This document shows, piece by piece, positions 7,613-15,033 of a DNA stretch of 20,063 nucleotides. Below the pieces are notes generated by a model. That model did not search any database. It was not told where the DNA came from and was given only the letters and a program-made list of their open reading frames with translations. Every line of letters begins with the position of its first letter. Position 1 is the stretch's first letter. The stretch is from the NCBI GenBank assembly GCA_036338025.1, contig JAYZDB010000137.1:1-20063 (forward strand). Direction: 5' to 3'. This DNA is from JAYZDB01 sp036338025 (GTDB lineage Bacteria > Planctomycetota > UBA1135 > UBA2386). The translations under genes and the position numbers were made by a program.

Positions 7613-8949
7613 CCGCCGAGTGTTCGACGACGGATCTGCTGGTCGTCGGCGCAGGACCGGCGGGCCTGGCCCATGCGTTCTGGCGACTTCGCGCCGAACC
7701 CCAACTCGAGGTCCGAGTCCTGGAACAGCAAGCCCAGGCGGGCGGTTGGGTCCAGACCAAGGAGATCGATGGCTACACCTGTGAGATCGGGCCGCAGGGA
7801 ATACGCCCCAACGACGACAGCGAGGCTCTTCTCTCCGCACTCGGGATTGAAGACAAAGTCGTGCCGGCTAACCCTCTCGCAAAACACCGCTTTCTAGCCA
7901 GGGATCGCCAGTTACACCCCCTGCCAAACGGACCTGGAGACTTGTTGGCGACCAAGATCTTCACCCTGGCAGGCAAGCTCAGCCTGTGCATGGAACCATT
8001 CCGTCGGCGCCGGTCTCTCCCGGACGAGAGCCTGGCAGGATTCGTCGCACGTCGACTCGGGCCGCAAGCTGTACCCTTGGCAGAAGCCCTCGCCAACGGG
8101 GTGTTTGGCGGCGACGCCCACACACTCGAAATGGCGGCGGCGTTCCCCGCTATCAAGGAGTTGGAGACCAAACACGGCAGTCTGCTGCGAGGAATGCTCG
8201 CGGGCCGCAAGGCTCGGCAGGGCAAGCCCAAGCGACCCGCACTCCACTCATTTTGCGGTGGTATGCACACGATCATCCAAGCCCTCTCGGATTCCCTCGG
8301 TGATCGCCTGCTGCTCTCTACGGGTGTCGTAGCACTCGCACAAGAAGGCGATGGATGGTCGGCGACCCTCGCGAACGGCTCGACGATGATCACGCGAGAA
8401 CTTGCCCTGGCTGTGCCATCCCGAGTTGCCGCCGAACTGCTGGGGCCAACCTGTCGTGAACTAGCGCTTGAACTCAAAAAAATCCCCTTCGCGTCCATCG
8501 CCAACGTCTATCTCGGGTACCCACGCGCCGACGTCGAAGAGCAACTCGCGGGCTTCGGATATCTCATCGATCGGCGAGACGCGTCGCCAATGCTCGGGAC
8601 TATCTACTGCTCGTCCATATTCCCAGGGTGTGCACCCGGCGATGAGTTCCTGGTCCGCGTGATGGCGGGTGGCGTCATGCGGCTGGGCGCCCTGGATGAA
8701 TCAGACGACACAATAGTGCAGCAAGCGGACACGATGCTGCGTTCCTACACAGGACTGTCGGCACCCCGTGTGTTCGAACGCGTCTGTCGGACCCCAGGGG
8801 CAATCCCCCAATACACCCTCGGCCACAGCCAACGAATAGCGCGGATCCGCAACCGGGTGGAGGCCCTGCCCAACTTGCACCTGTTGGGCAATAGCTATGA
8901 CGCAGTTTCCGTGGTCGGCCAACTGAGAACCCCACAGTCCCGATTGTGA
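7609..8949 (+). CDS. hemY: FAD-dependent protoporphyrinogen oxidase (HemY type)
   Basis: Flavoenzyme that oxidises protoporphyrinogen IX to protoporphyrin IX using oxygen. It has an N-terminal dinucleotide fold with GAGPAG at residues 14-19, an acidic residue ending the second strand (VRVLEQ), a GGWVQT turn and EIGPQGIRPND, all typical of HemY. The C-terminal LHLLGNSYDAVSVVGQLR is a slightly divergent version of the FAD-contacting end segment. 446 residues, normal. The related coproporphyrinogen oxidase (CgoX) of Gram-positives is disfavoured because hemN next door makes protoporphyrinogen. ATG 7609 overlaps the hemN stop by 4 nt. This is the last gene of the heme operon; no ferrochelatase follows. 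Confidence 0.9.
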   Translation: MTAECSTTDLLVVGAGPAGLAHAFWRLRAEPQLEVRVLEQQAQAGGWVQTKEIDGYTCEIGPQGIRPNDDSEALLSALGIEDKVVPANPLAKHRFLARDRQLHPLPNGPGDLLATKIFTLAGKLSLCMEPFRRRRSLPDESLAGFVARRLGPQAVPLAEALANGVFGGDAHTLEMAAAFPAIKELETKHGSLLRGMLAGRKARQGKPKRPALHSFCGGMHTIIQALSDSLGDRLLLSTGVVALAQEGDGWSATLANGSTMITRELALAVPSRVAAELLGPTCRELALELKKIPFASIANVYLGYPRADVEEQLAGFGYLIDRRDASPMLGTIYCSSIFPGCAPGDEFLVRVMAGGVMRLGALDESDDTIVQQADTMLRSYTGLSAPRVFERVCRTPGAIPQYTLGHSQRIARIRNRVEALPNLHLLGNSYDAVSVVGQLRTPQSRL

Positions 8950-9020
8950 TCCGTACTCGGGTTTCTTGAGTGCCGCACCACAACTTCGCTTCGGTGATTG
9001 GAGTGCGGGAGGTCGACAAA

Positions 9021-9044
9021 GCACGACTGCCCAAACGATCGTGC
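9021..9044 (-). terminator. Weak hairpin followed by a short T-run after the lipoprotein gene
   Basis: GCACGA (9021-9026) and TCGTGC (9039-9044) form a 6-bp stem with a 12-nt loop. Read on the minus strand it lies a few bases after the lipoprotein gene's stop and is followed by CTTTGT. It is short and could be chance. The rest of the 100-bp convergent gap 8950-9049 shows nothing else. Confidence 0.3.
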
Positions 9045-9049
9045 CAGAT

Positions 9050-10048
9050 CTACTTCACTGGCGCAGCCGAAGCCTCGGCGGCCTCGACCATCATCTCAAA
9101 CAAGCCTCGGTCGGACTCCAGCATCGATACTCGCTTGATGATCTTGATCTCGCTGGGTCCACCGATCTTCCGAAGGACTTCGAAGGCGTAACGTCGATAC
9201 GGTATTCCTTTGTCGCTTTGGTGACGATCGAAGCTACTGACGAGGACATCAGCCGCGGATTCGAGCGGATACAGGTCGCAGATCATTCGGAACGGGTTGA
9301 TTGCGCCCCTGTCTTCCTGATCCACAAGACGCTCGTAAGCATCGACAAGTCGATCGACCTCATCGAGCGCTCCAATCCAGAGCGCGAAGTCTTTCTTCTC
9401 GTACCCGACCTGCTCGAGCAGCGCAAAGATGCGCAGCATCTCACGGGCGTTGATCGTCGGGTGAACACTGAGTCGAATCTTGCCATCAGCTGGTGGGGTT
9501 CGGACACGATCGAAAGGGATGTTGTCCGTGAGAGCCCAGGTCGCGATTTGCACATCCTTCCAGTCCGGCACAACGGAACGCTTGCTGATCGCGTGCAAGA
9601 ACTTCATCAACCGCTCGTCATTACATCTCGACAATCTCGCGCCGCTCGGAATCCCCAGAGACCGGAACATCGTCCGCTGGACGTGAGGAATCGTGACGAG
9701 GAGGTTGGTCCGCCTGGCCAGTCGAACGTATTTCGTCTGGGTCGTGATGTAGACCTGATCCTCCTTGTGCGGATCGTGAACCTGCAGGCCCACATCAATT
9801 CGAATCCAGATCTGAGAGCCGCCGGTGGGGCGGAGTACCAGCCCCATTTCAGTACGGGTGCAGTTGTGATCGCGCGTGATCACCTCGACGAGTCCCTGCC
9901 CAACCGCATCCTCGAGCGCCACAGCGGACACACGGTCTGCATAGTTCACCTCTGAGGTCGAGCCAGCAAACGGTCGATCCGAGCCACAGGCTGTAACGAG
10001 GCAGAGCAGCAGGGCGGTGCATGCAAACCGGCCAGATATCGGTCCCAT
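9050..10048 (-). CDS. Orphan lipoprotein of unknown function
   Basis: I do not recognise the family. The 332-residue product begins with a short positive stretch and a hydrophobic core ending in LCLVTAC, a good lipobox with Cys21 as the lipidated residue and GSD after it. The mature part of about 312 residues has a beta-type region to about residue 140 and then a helical, charge-rich C-terminal half. Its last roughly 60 residues (YAFEVLRKIGGPSEIKIIKR and on) look faintly like a degenerate HEAT-type helical hairpin, which is a weak call. An opposite-strand frame of similar length covers the same DNA, but the signal peptide and protein-like composition favour this strand. No strong Shine-Dalgarno precedes ATG 10048. 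It is convergent with hemY and separated from metH by a terminator, so it is probably its own unit. Confidence 0.75.
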   Translation of the reverse strand: MGPISGRFACTALLLCLVTACGSDRPFAGSTSEVNYADRVSAVALEDAVGQGLVEVITRDHNCTRTEMGLVLRPTGGSQIWIRIDVGLQVHDPHKEDQVYITTQTKYVRLARRTNLLVTIPHVQRTMFRSLGIPSGARLSRCNDERLMKFLHAISKRSVVPDWKDVQIATWALTDNIPFDRVRTPPADGKIRLSVHPTINAREMLRIFALLEQVGYEKKDFALWIGALDEVDRLVDAYERLVDQEDRGAINPFRMICDLYPLESAADVLVSSFDRHQSDKGIPYRRYAFEVLRKIGGPSEIKIIKRVSMLESDRGLFEMMVEAAEASAAPVK

Positions 10049-10129
10049 GGGGACACTGTCGGCACATTCGCCGTCAAACCTGTATTGCCGGGATCAGGCG
10101 GTCACCCCCGTACGAGCGCTCAACAAAGA

Positions 10130-10168
10130 ACCGCGGCCCTCGATTCCATGCCAATCGAGGGCCGCGGT
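10130..10168 (-). terminator. Strong intrinsic terminator downstream of metH
   Basis: A perfect 16-bp inverted repeat, ACCGCGGCCCTCGATT at 10130-10145 and its complement at 10153-10168, encloses a 7-nt loop. On the minus strand the stem is followed by TTCTTTGTTG, a T-rich tail. It lies about 90 nt past the metH stop and before the lipoprotein gene, so it most likely ends the ArsR-methyltransferase/metH transcript. The remaining 10049-10257 sequence shows no gene. Confidence 0.8.
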
Positions 10169-10257
10169 ATTCCCATGCTCTTGTCTCGTCTCACCCCCTT
10201 GAGCGCCAGCCGGGGCAAAAACGAAACAGGGACCCTCAAATTTCTACGGGGATCGAC

Positions 10258-13200
10258 CTAATCTGGGTCGTAGGCAAGGTTTGGGGCTAGCCATCGTTCC
10301 GTTTCGCGGATTTCCTGGCCTTTCCGGCGGGCGTAGTCCCCGACCTGATCCCGGTCGACCCGGCCGACGCTGAAATAGCGCGAATCCGGATGAGCGAAAT
10401 ATAGCCCACTCACGCTGGCCGCCGGGGCCATCGCCCCGGTCTCGGTCAGGTCGATTCCCAGGTCGCCAGGCTGCAAAAGTCCGAACAGCTTCCACTTCTC
10501 ACTGTGGTCCGGGCAGGCGGGATAACCGAAGGCTGGCCGGATCCCGCTGTATCGCTCCCGAATCAGGTCCTCGGTGCTGAGGTCACCGGACTCACCATAG
10601 CCCCACTCAGCCCGGCTGCGCTTGTGCAGCATCTCGGCGAGAGCCTCCGCCAGCCGGTCCGCGAGCGCTTTAACCAGGATCGAGTTGTAGTCATCGTGAT
10701 CGGCTTCGAACTGCTTGGCGAGATCCTCTGCTCCAAGCCCCGTAGTTACCGCGAATGCGCCGAGATAGTCTGGCTTGCCGCTATCGATTGGAGCGACAAA
10801 ATCCGCCAGAGAACGCGCTGGTGTCGACTCGGTCGAGGTGCGTTGCTGCCGCAACATGCTGAACCGGGTCAACTCCTCGGTGCGAGATTCGTCCGTAAAC
10901 AACACGATGTCATCACCGTCACTGTTGGCTGCCCAATACCCGCGGACGGCGCGCGCCGTGAGCAACTGCTCGTCAACGATCCGGTTGAGAAGCGTCTGTC
11001 CGTTCTCGAACAGATCACGCGCCGCCGCCCCGTACTTCGGATGATCGAGAATGTCTGGGTAGCGGCCCTTCAACTCCCAGGCAACGAAGAAGAACGTCCA
11101 ATCGATGTAGGGGATCAACTCACGCAACGAGAGTCCCTCAACAACCCTGCGGCCCAGAAACGCTGGCGTTGCCAGCTCGCGAGCACCCCACTCGATGTGA
11201 TATCGACGGGCCCGCGCAGTCGCATAGGGAATCAACGGCGAGGAAACACGTTCACGGTGTAGGGCTCGAAGACCCTCTTGGAGTTGATGGTTCTCAGCAT
11301 CGAAAGCGACCTTACGCCCTTGATCGAGGAGGTTGGATGTGACGTTGATGACCCGCGAAGCATCGGCGACATGCACTGTGCTCTGGTGGTATTGCGGAGC
11401 AACCTTTACGGCAGTGTGCTGCTTACTGGTCGTAGCTCCTCCGATGAGCAGCGGAGTGTTCATCCCTTCCCGTTCCATTTCCTTGGCAACATGAACCATC
11501 TCGTCAAGCGAAGGTGTGATCAAGCCACTGAGACCTATGAGGTCCGCGTTGTTCTCACGCGCTGTCTCCAAGATCTTCTGGCAGGGCACCATGACTCCCA
11601 GATCGATGACCTCGTAGCTGTTGCAGCCCAGGACTACAGCGACGATGTTCTTGCCGATGTCATGCACATCACCTTTGACCGTCGCCATGACAACAGTGCC
11701 GCGTGTGCGGATGCCGGACTTTTCGCTATCCATGTATGGTTCCAAGTAGGCAACGGCTCGCTTCATGGCGCGTGCGCTCTTGACAACTTGCGGCAGGAAC
11801 ATCTTTCCGGACCCAAACAGGTCACCGACGATCCGCATCCCATCCATCAGCGGTCCCTCGATCACCTCAAGCGGCCGGGCGGCCTCTTGGCGGGCAATCT
11901 CTGTATCCTCTTCGATAAAATCGACGACCCCGTGCACAAGCGCGTGAGCAAGTCGCTCGGAAACTGAGCCCTCACGCCAGGCGAGATCGACAACTTTCTT
12001 GGTCCCCTCGCCCGTCACGGTAGACGCGAACTCGACCATCTTCTCAGTGGCGTCGGGGTTCCTGTCGAACAAGACGTCCTCAACATTTGTCAGCAACTCC
12101 TCCGAGATGTCTTCGTACACCACGAGTTGGCCGGCGTTGACGATGCCCATGTCCATCCCGGCCTGGATCGCGTGGTACAGGAATGCAGAGTGCATCGCCT
12201 CCCTCACCACGTTGTTACCTCTGAAGGAAAACGAGAGGTTGCTGACACCGCCACTGATCTTGCTGCCCGGGCAAGCGGCCTTGATCTGACGCGTTGCCTC
12301 GATGAAGTTGATCGCGTAGCGGTTGTGTTCTTCTATCCCCGTCGCGATGGCCAGGATGTTGGGGTCGAAAATGATGTCTTCGGCAGGAAACCCGACGGAC
12401 TCGGTCAGTAGTCGGTAGGCGCGCTGGCAAATCTCGACCTTTCTTTCCGTGGTGTCCGCCTGACCGGATTCGTCGAACGCCATCACGACAACGCCAGCGC
12501 CGAACCTCATGATCGTGCGGGCCTTGTCGAGAAAATCCTCTTCGCCTTCCTTCAAGCTGATCGAATTGACAATCGACTTGCCTTGCACGCACTTCAGGCC
12601 GGCCTGGATGACCGACCATTTCGAGCTGTCTATCATCACCGGAACACGCGCAATCTCTGGCTCGGTCGCGATCAGGTTCAAAAAGGTCGTCATGGCCTGC
12701 TCGGAATCGAGCATGCCCTCGTCCATGTTGACATCGAGAATGTTGGCGCCACCGCGCACCTGGTCAGCGGCGATCTCGACAGCCGTAGTGTAGTCACTGG
12801 AGAGGATCAACTTGGCAAACCGCCTCGACCCGGTGACATTGGTACGCTCCCCCACCATCAGGAAATTGGTCTCCGGCTCAACTGCCAGAACTTCCAAGCC
12901 GCTGTAGCGGGAGATGTTGTCCAAGTCTTTGGCGGGCACGCGAGGCTTCACACCCTCGACAGCTGACGCGATCGCGGCGATGTGCTCCGGGGTCGTTCCA
13001 CAGCAACCTCCGACGAGATTGACCAGCCCTGCCTCAGCAAACTCGCGCAACTGACTCGCCGTGGTTTCGGGAAGTTCATCGTACTCGCCGAAGGCATTCG
13101 GGAGCCCGGCATTCGGATAACAGGAGATGTGGCACTCTGCGACAGCGGCCAACTCCGCCAGGTAGGGCCGCATGTCACTGGCACCGAGTGCACAATTGAT

Positions 13201-13935
13201 TCCCACGGACAAGGGCCTGGCATGCGCCACCGAAGCCCAGAAAGCATCGATCGTCTGGCCGGTCAAGGTGCGACCACTACGATCAGTGATCGTCACTGAG
13301 ATCATCAGGGGCAGATCAACTCCCATCTCCTCCATCACCTCTCGAACCGCGACGATGCCGGCCTTGCCGTTGAGTGTGTCGAAGATGGTCTCGAGGATCA
13401 GGATATCGGCACCACCATCGACAAGCCCACGGATCTGCTCCTTGTAGGCCTCCAGCAATTGGTCAAAAGTAATCGCCCTGTAGGCTGGATCATTGACGTC
13501 AGGTGAGATCGACAGAGTCCGGTTGGTGGGTCCCACTGCTCCACCGACAAAGCGCGGGCGATCCGGCGTCTTGGCTATCTGGTCATCACAGGCCTGTCGC
13601 GCAATCCGCGCCGCCTCTCGGTTCAACTCGAAGGCACAAGCCTCCAAACCGTAGTCTGCCTGGGAAATCGACGTTCCATTGAAGGTGTTGGTTTCGATGA
13701 TGTCGCTACCAGCCGCGAGATACGCGTCATGGATCGACCGGATCACGTCGGGCTGCGTCAATACCAACAAGTCGTTATCGCCGGCCAGATCCTGACCGTG
13801 GTCTCTGAAGCGGTCACCGCGAAAGTCCGGCTCCTCCAGGGACTCCTGTTGGATCATGGTGCCCATGGCGCCGTCCATGATCAGGATGCGCTCCGCGAGG
13901 AGGCTGTTCAGATGGTCGTGTAGTTCACGTGACAT
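10258..13935 (-). CDS. metH: Cobalamin-dependent methionine synthase
   Basis: Transfers the methyl group of 5-methyltetrahydrofolate to homocysteine via cobalamin, giving methionine. The full four-module enzyme of about 1225 residues is present. Module 1 is homocysteine-binding, residues 1 to about 330, with zinc ligands C249, C312 and C313 (GINCALGA, GGCCGTTPEH). Module 2 is folate-binding, from about 357 (NFLMVGERTNVTGSRRF) to 630. Module 3 is the B12 cap and Rossmann module with DVHDIGKN and cobalt-ligand His759. Module 4 is the SAM-dependent reactivation domain with RPAFGYPACPDH near the end. Numbering counts the in-frame TTG at 13938 as residue 1. ATG 13935 is preferred, with GGGAG about 8 nt upstream overlapping the stop of the preceding gene. 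It lies 12 nt after the ArsR-methyltransferase gene, so the two form an operon. No cobalamin riboswitch was seen. Confidence 0.97.
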   Translation of the reverse strand: MSRELHDHLNSLLAERILIMDGAMGTMIQQESLEEPDFRGDRFRDHGQDLAGDNDLLVLTQPDVIRSIHDAYLAAGSDIIETNTFNGTSISQADYGLEACAFELNREAARIARQACDDQIAKTPDRPRFVGGAVGPTNRTLSISPDVNDPAYRAITFDQLLEAYKEQIRGLVDGGADILILETIFDTLNGKAGIVAVREVMEEMGVDLPLMISVTITDRSGRTLTGQTIDAFWASVAHARPLSVGINCALGASDMRPYLAELAAVAECHISCYPNAGLPNAFGEYDELPETTASQLREFAEAGLVNLVGGCCGTTPEHIAAIASAVEGVKPRVPAKDLDNISRYSGLEVLAVEPETNFLMVGERTNVTGSRRFAKLILSSDYTTAVEIAADQVRGGANILDVNMDEGMLDSEQAMTTFLNLIATEPEIARVPVMIDSSKWSVIQAGLKCVQGKSIVNSISLKEGEEDFLDKARTIMRFGAGVVVMAFDESGQADTTERKVEICQRAYRLLTESVGFPAEDIIFDPNILAIATGIEEHNRYAINFIEATRQIKAACPGSKISGGVSNLSFSFRGNNVVREAMHSAFLYHAIQAGMDMGIVNAGQLVVYEDISEELLTNVEDVLFDRNPDATEKMVEFASTVTGEGTKKVVDLAWREGSVSERLAHALVHGVVDFIEEDTEIARQEAARPLEVIEGPLMDGMRIVGDLFGSGKMFLPQVVKSARAMKRAVAYLEPYMDSEKSGIRTRGTVVMATVKGDVHDIGKNIVAVVLGCNSYEVIDLGVMVPCQKILETARENNADLIGLSGLITPSLDEMVHVAKEMEREGMNTPLLIGGATTSKQHTAVKVAPQYHQSTVHVADASRVINVTSNLLDQGRKVAFDAENHQLQEGLRALHRERVSSPLIPYATARARRYHIEWGARELATPAFLGRRVVEGLSLRELIPYIDWTFFFVAWELKGRYPDILDHPKYGAAARDLFENGQTLLNRIVDEQLLTARAVRGYWAANSDGDDIVLFTDESRTEELTRFSMLRQQRTSTESTPARSLADFVAPIDSGKPDYLGAFAVTTGLGAEDLAKQFEADHDDYNSILVKALADRLAEALAEMLHKRSRAEWGYGESGDLSTEDLIRERYSGIRPAFGYPACPDHSEKWKLFGLLQPGDLGIDLTETGAMAPAASVSGLYFAHPDSRYFSVGRVDRDQVGDYARRKGQEIRETERWLAPNLAYDPD

Positions 13936-13947
13936 CAATGGATCTCC

Positions 13948-14925
13948 CTAGGTCCCAGCACCCTCGATCTCAGTATCCAATGGACGCCGAGCGACAGCGA
14001 CGAACGTGTGGGGCAAGTCGACTCCTCCTCGCCGGGGTTGCTCATCGACTTCGATTTGCGCATCTCTCAGCCCTGCTTCGCCAAGCCACCGGAGAACGGC
14101 ATCCAGGGAAAATCCCTGCCACAACACGCCGAGTTCCTGCTTCATCCATTCATTGTCGTGCTGCACAAAATCAACAACGACAATCCGGCCGCCGGGTCGG
14201 ACAATCCGCGCCATTTCCTGCAAGGCTTCCGCAGGTGATGCCAGGTAATGCAAGACCATGTGAGCCATCGCCGCATCTACTTCCCCGTCTGAAACGGGCA
14301 AGGCGTTGGCTTCCCCACACCGAAATTCCACCCGGTCCGCGAGTGCTTCACCACACTTCGCCCGCGCTGTGTCAATCATCTGCTGGGACCGGTCGATCGC
14401 TAGAACACGAACTCCGGCTTCCGCGAGCTCGCGTGCCAGGATCCCTGTGCCCGTCCCGATATCGGCAACGCAAAGGTCGCGCGGAATAAGCCGCGTGATC
14501 GCTCTCGCCCGGTGCACCTCGTCATTGAACACCTGGCGGATGTTGTCCCACTCGGGGGCGACCTCTTCGAACCAGCGGCGGCTGCCCACTTCCCGCTGCC
14601 GCAACACAAGCTCGAGATTCGCAAGGTCTCTGGTCGTGACACTGTCATCTGCCAACTCCGAACGAGCCAGCTCCCAGGTCTGCGACCAGCGCGAGTCAGC
14701 AGGCTGCGCAAAGCGGTAGTAGATCGAGGTCCCATCCCGGCGATCCTGGAGCAGGCCGGCCTCCCGCAGGATCCCCAGGTGCCGCGAAACGGTGGACTGC
14801 GCGACCTCCAGGATCTGGACAAGTTCCTGAACGGCCAGCTCCTCCCTCTCAAGGAGGAACAAGACCCTCATCCTGGTCGGGTCAGTCAGGGTCTTGAAGA
14901 CCTTCTGGAGGGTTTCCACCGGCAT
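13948..14925 (-). CDS. ArsR-family HTH regulator fused to a class I SAM-dependent methyltransferase domain (SahR-like)
   Basis: 325 residues from ATG 14925; an in-frame GTG at 14928 is 9 nt from an AAGGA (complement of 14938-14942) and is equally possible. Residues about 5-85 are an ArsR winged helix (LTDPTRMRVLFLL, then AQSTVSRHLGILREAGLL, then GTSIYYRF). The metal-binding cysteines of arsenic or cadmium sensors are absent: the region reads EELAVQELV. Residues about 120-315 are a Rossmann methyltransferase, with motif I DIGTGTG at 155-161, acidic AIDRS, EANALPVSDGEVDAAM, and IVRPGGRIVVVDF. Family knowledge: fused or stand-alone ArsR regulators of this kind beside metH include SahR, which senses S-adenosylhomocysteine. 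Here the methyltransferase fold is probably the SAH/SAM sensor; catalysis is not excluded. First gene of the metH operon, divergent from thrA. Confidence 0.9.
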   Translation of the reverse strand: MPVETLQKVFKTLTDPTRMRVLFLLEREELAVQELVQILEVAQSTVSRHLGILREAGLLQDRRDGTSIYYRFAQPADSRWSQTWELARSELADDSVTTRDLANLELVLRQREVGSRRWFEEVAPEWDNIRQVFNDEVHRARAITRLIPRDLCVADIGTGTGILARELAEAGVRVLAIDRSQQMIDTARAKCGEALADRVEFRCGEANALPVSDGEVDAAMAHMVLHYLASPAEALQEMARIVRPGGRIVVVDFVQHDNEWMKQELGVLWQGFSLDAVLRWLGEAGLRDAQIEVDEQPRRGGVDLPHTFVAVARRPLDTEIEGAGT

Positions 14926-14933
14926 CACAAAAC

Positions 14934-14963
14934 TATATCCTTATATCGAGATAGACAGATATA
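14934..14963. promoter_or_regulatory. Candidate operator: 30-bp nested dyad between the ArsR-type regulator and thrA
   Basis: Outer arms TATATC (14934-14939) and GATATA (14958-14963) and inner arms TATC (14944-14947) and GATA (14950-14953) all share one centre between 14948 and 14949. The result is four TATC/GATA half-sites, 8 bp apart on each side. Such AT-rich dyads are typical targets of ArsR winged helices. The site is about 8 nt upstream of the regulator start, covers its AAGGA, and overlaps the thrA-facing -10 hexamer. Autoregulation and co-control of thrA are inferences. Confidence 0.6.
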
Positions 14964-14965
14964 AT
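14960..14965 (+). promoter_or_regulatory. Perfect -10 hexamer facing thrA
   Basis: TATAAT on the + strand, 60 bp before ATG 15026, inside the right arm of the dyad. No convincing -35 lies 16-18 bp upstream, so it may be activator-dependent or chance in an AT-rich patch. The same patch read on the minus strand has TATTAT and TATATC, possible -10 elements for the regulator gene, and TTGCAG (complement of 14978-14983) with poor spacing. Confidence 0.35.
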
Positions 14966-15003
14966 AATTGAGGATCCCTGCAACCTTGCTTCGGTTAGCC
15001 ACA

Positions 15004-15033
15004 AGAGCCTTTAGATAGATAGTTTATGGCTCT
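15004..15033 (+). other. Possible hairpin sequestering the first thrA start codon
   Basis: AGAGCC (15004-15009) is the exact complement of GGCTCT (15028-15033). The G of ATG 15026-15028 sits in the stem, and the 18-nt loop holds two tandem GATA repeats (15014-15021). A 6-bp stem with this loop is modest, so it is suggestive only. It matters only if 15026 is the true start. Confidence 0.25.

Noticed and set aside
8966..9955. Open frame of 329 codons on the + strand opposite the lipoprotein gene
   Set aside because: It mirrors the minus-strand gene, lacks a signal or recognisable domain, and its composition (many Arg, His, Gln, Asp) looks like a shadow frame in GC-rich DNA. The minus strand has a clean lipobox.
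10504..13923. Several open frames of 60-250 codons on the + strand across metH
   Set aside because: All lie opposite a fully conserved methionine synthase frame and show no protein-like motifs; they are shadows of high-GC coding DNA.
14970..15010. SAH-riboswitch-like 5' core on the + strand (GAGGATCCCTGCAACC at 14970-14985) upstream of thrA
   Set aside because: It resembles the conserved GAGGAGCGCUGC region, but I find no matching P1 closing strand and no downstream segment to form the pseudoknot with GATCCC. A covariance-model search (Rfam SAH model) would decide; a significant hit would revive it.
14929..15025. SAM-I or cobalamin riboswitch in front of the metH operon
   Set aside because: The gap is under 100 bp and lacks the multi-helix core and conserved segments of either class. 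The AT-rich dyad explains regulation better.
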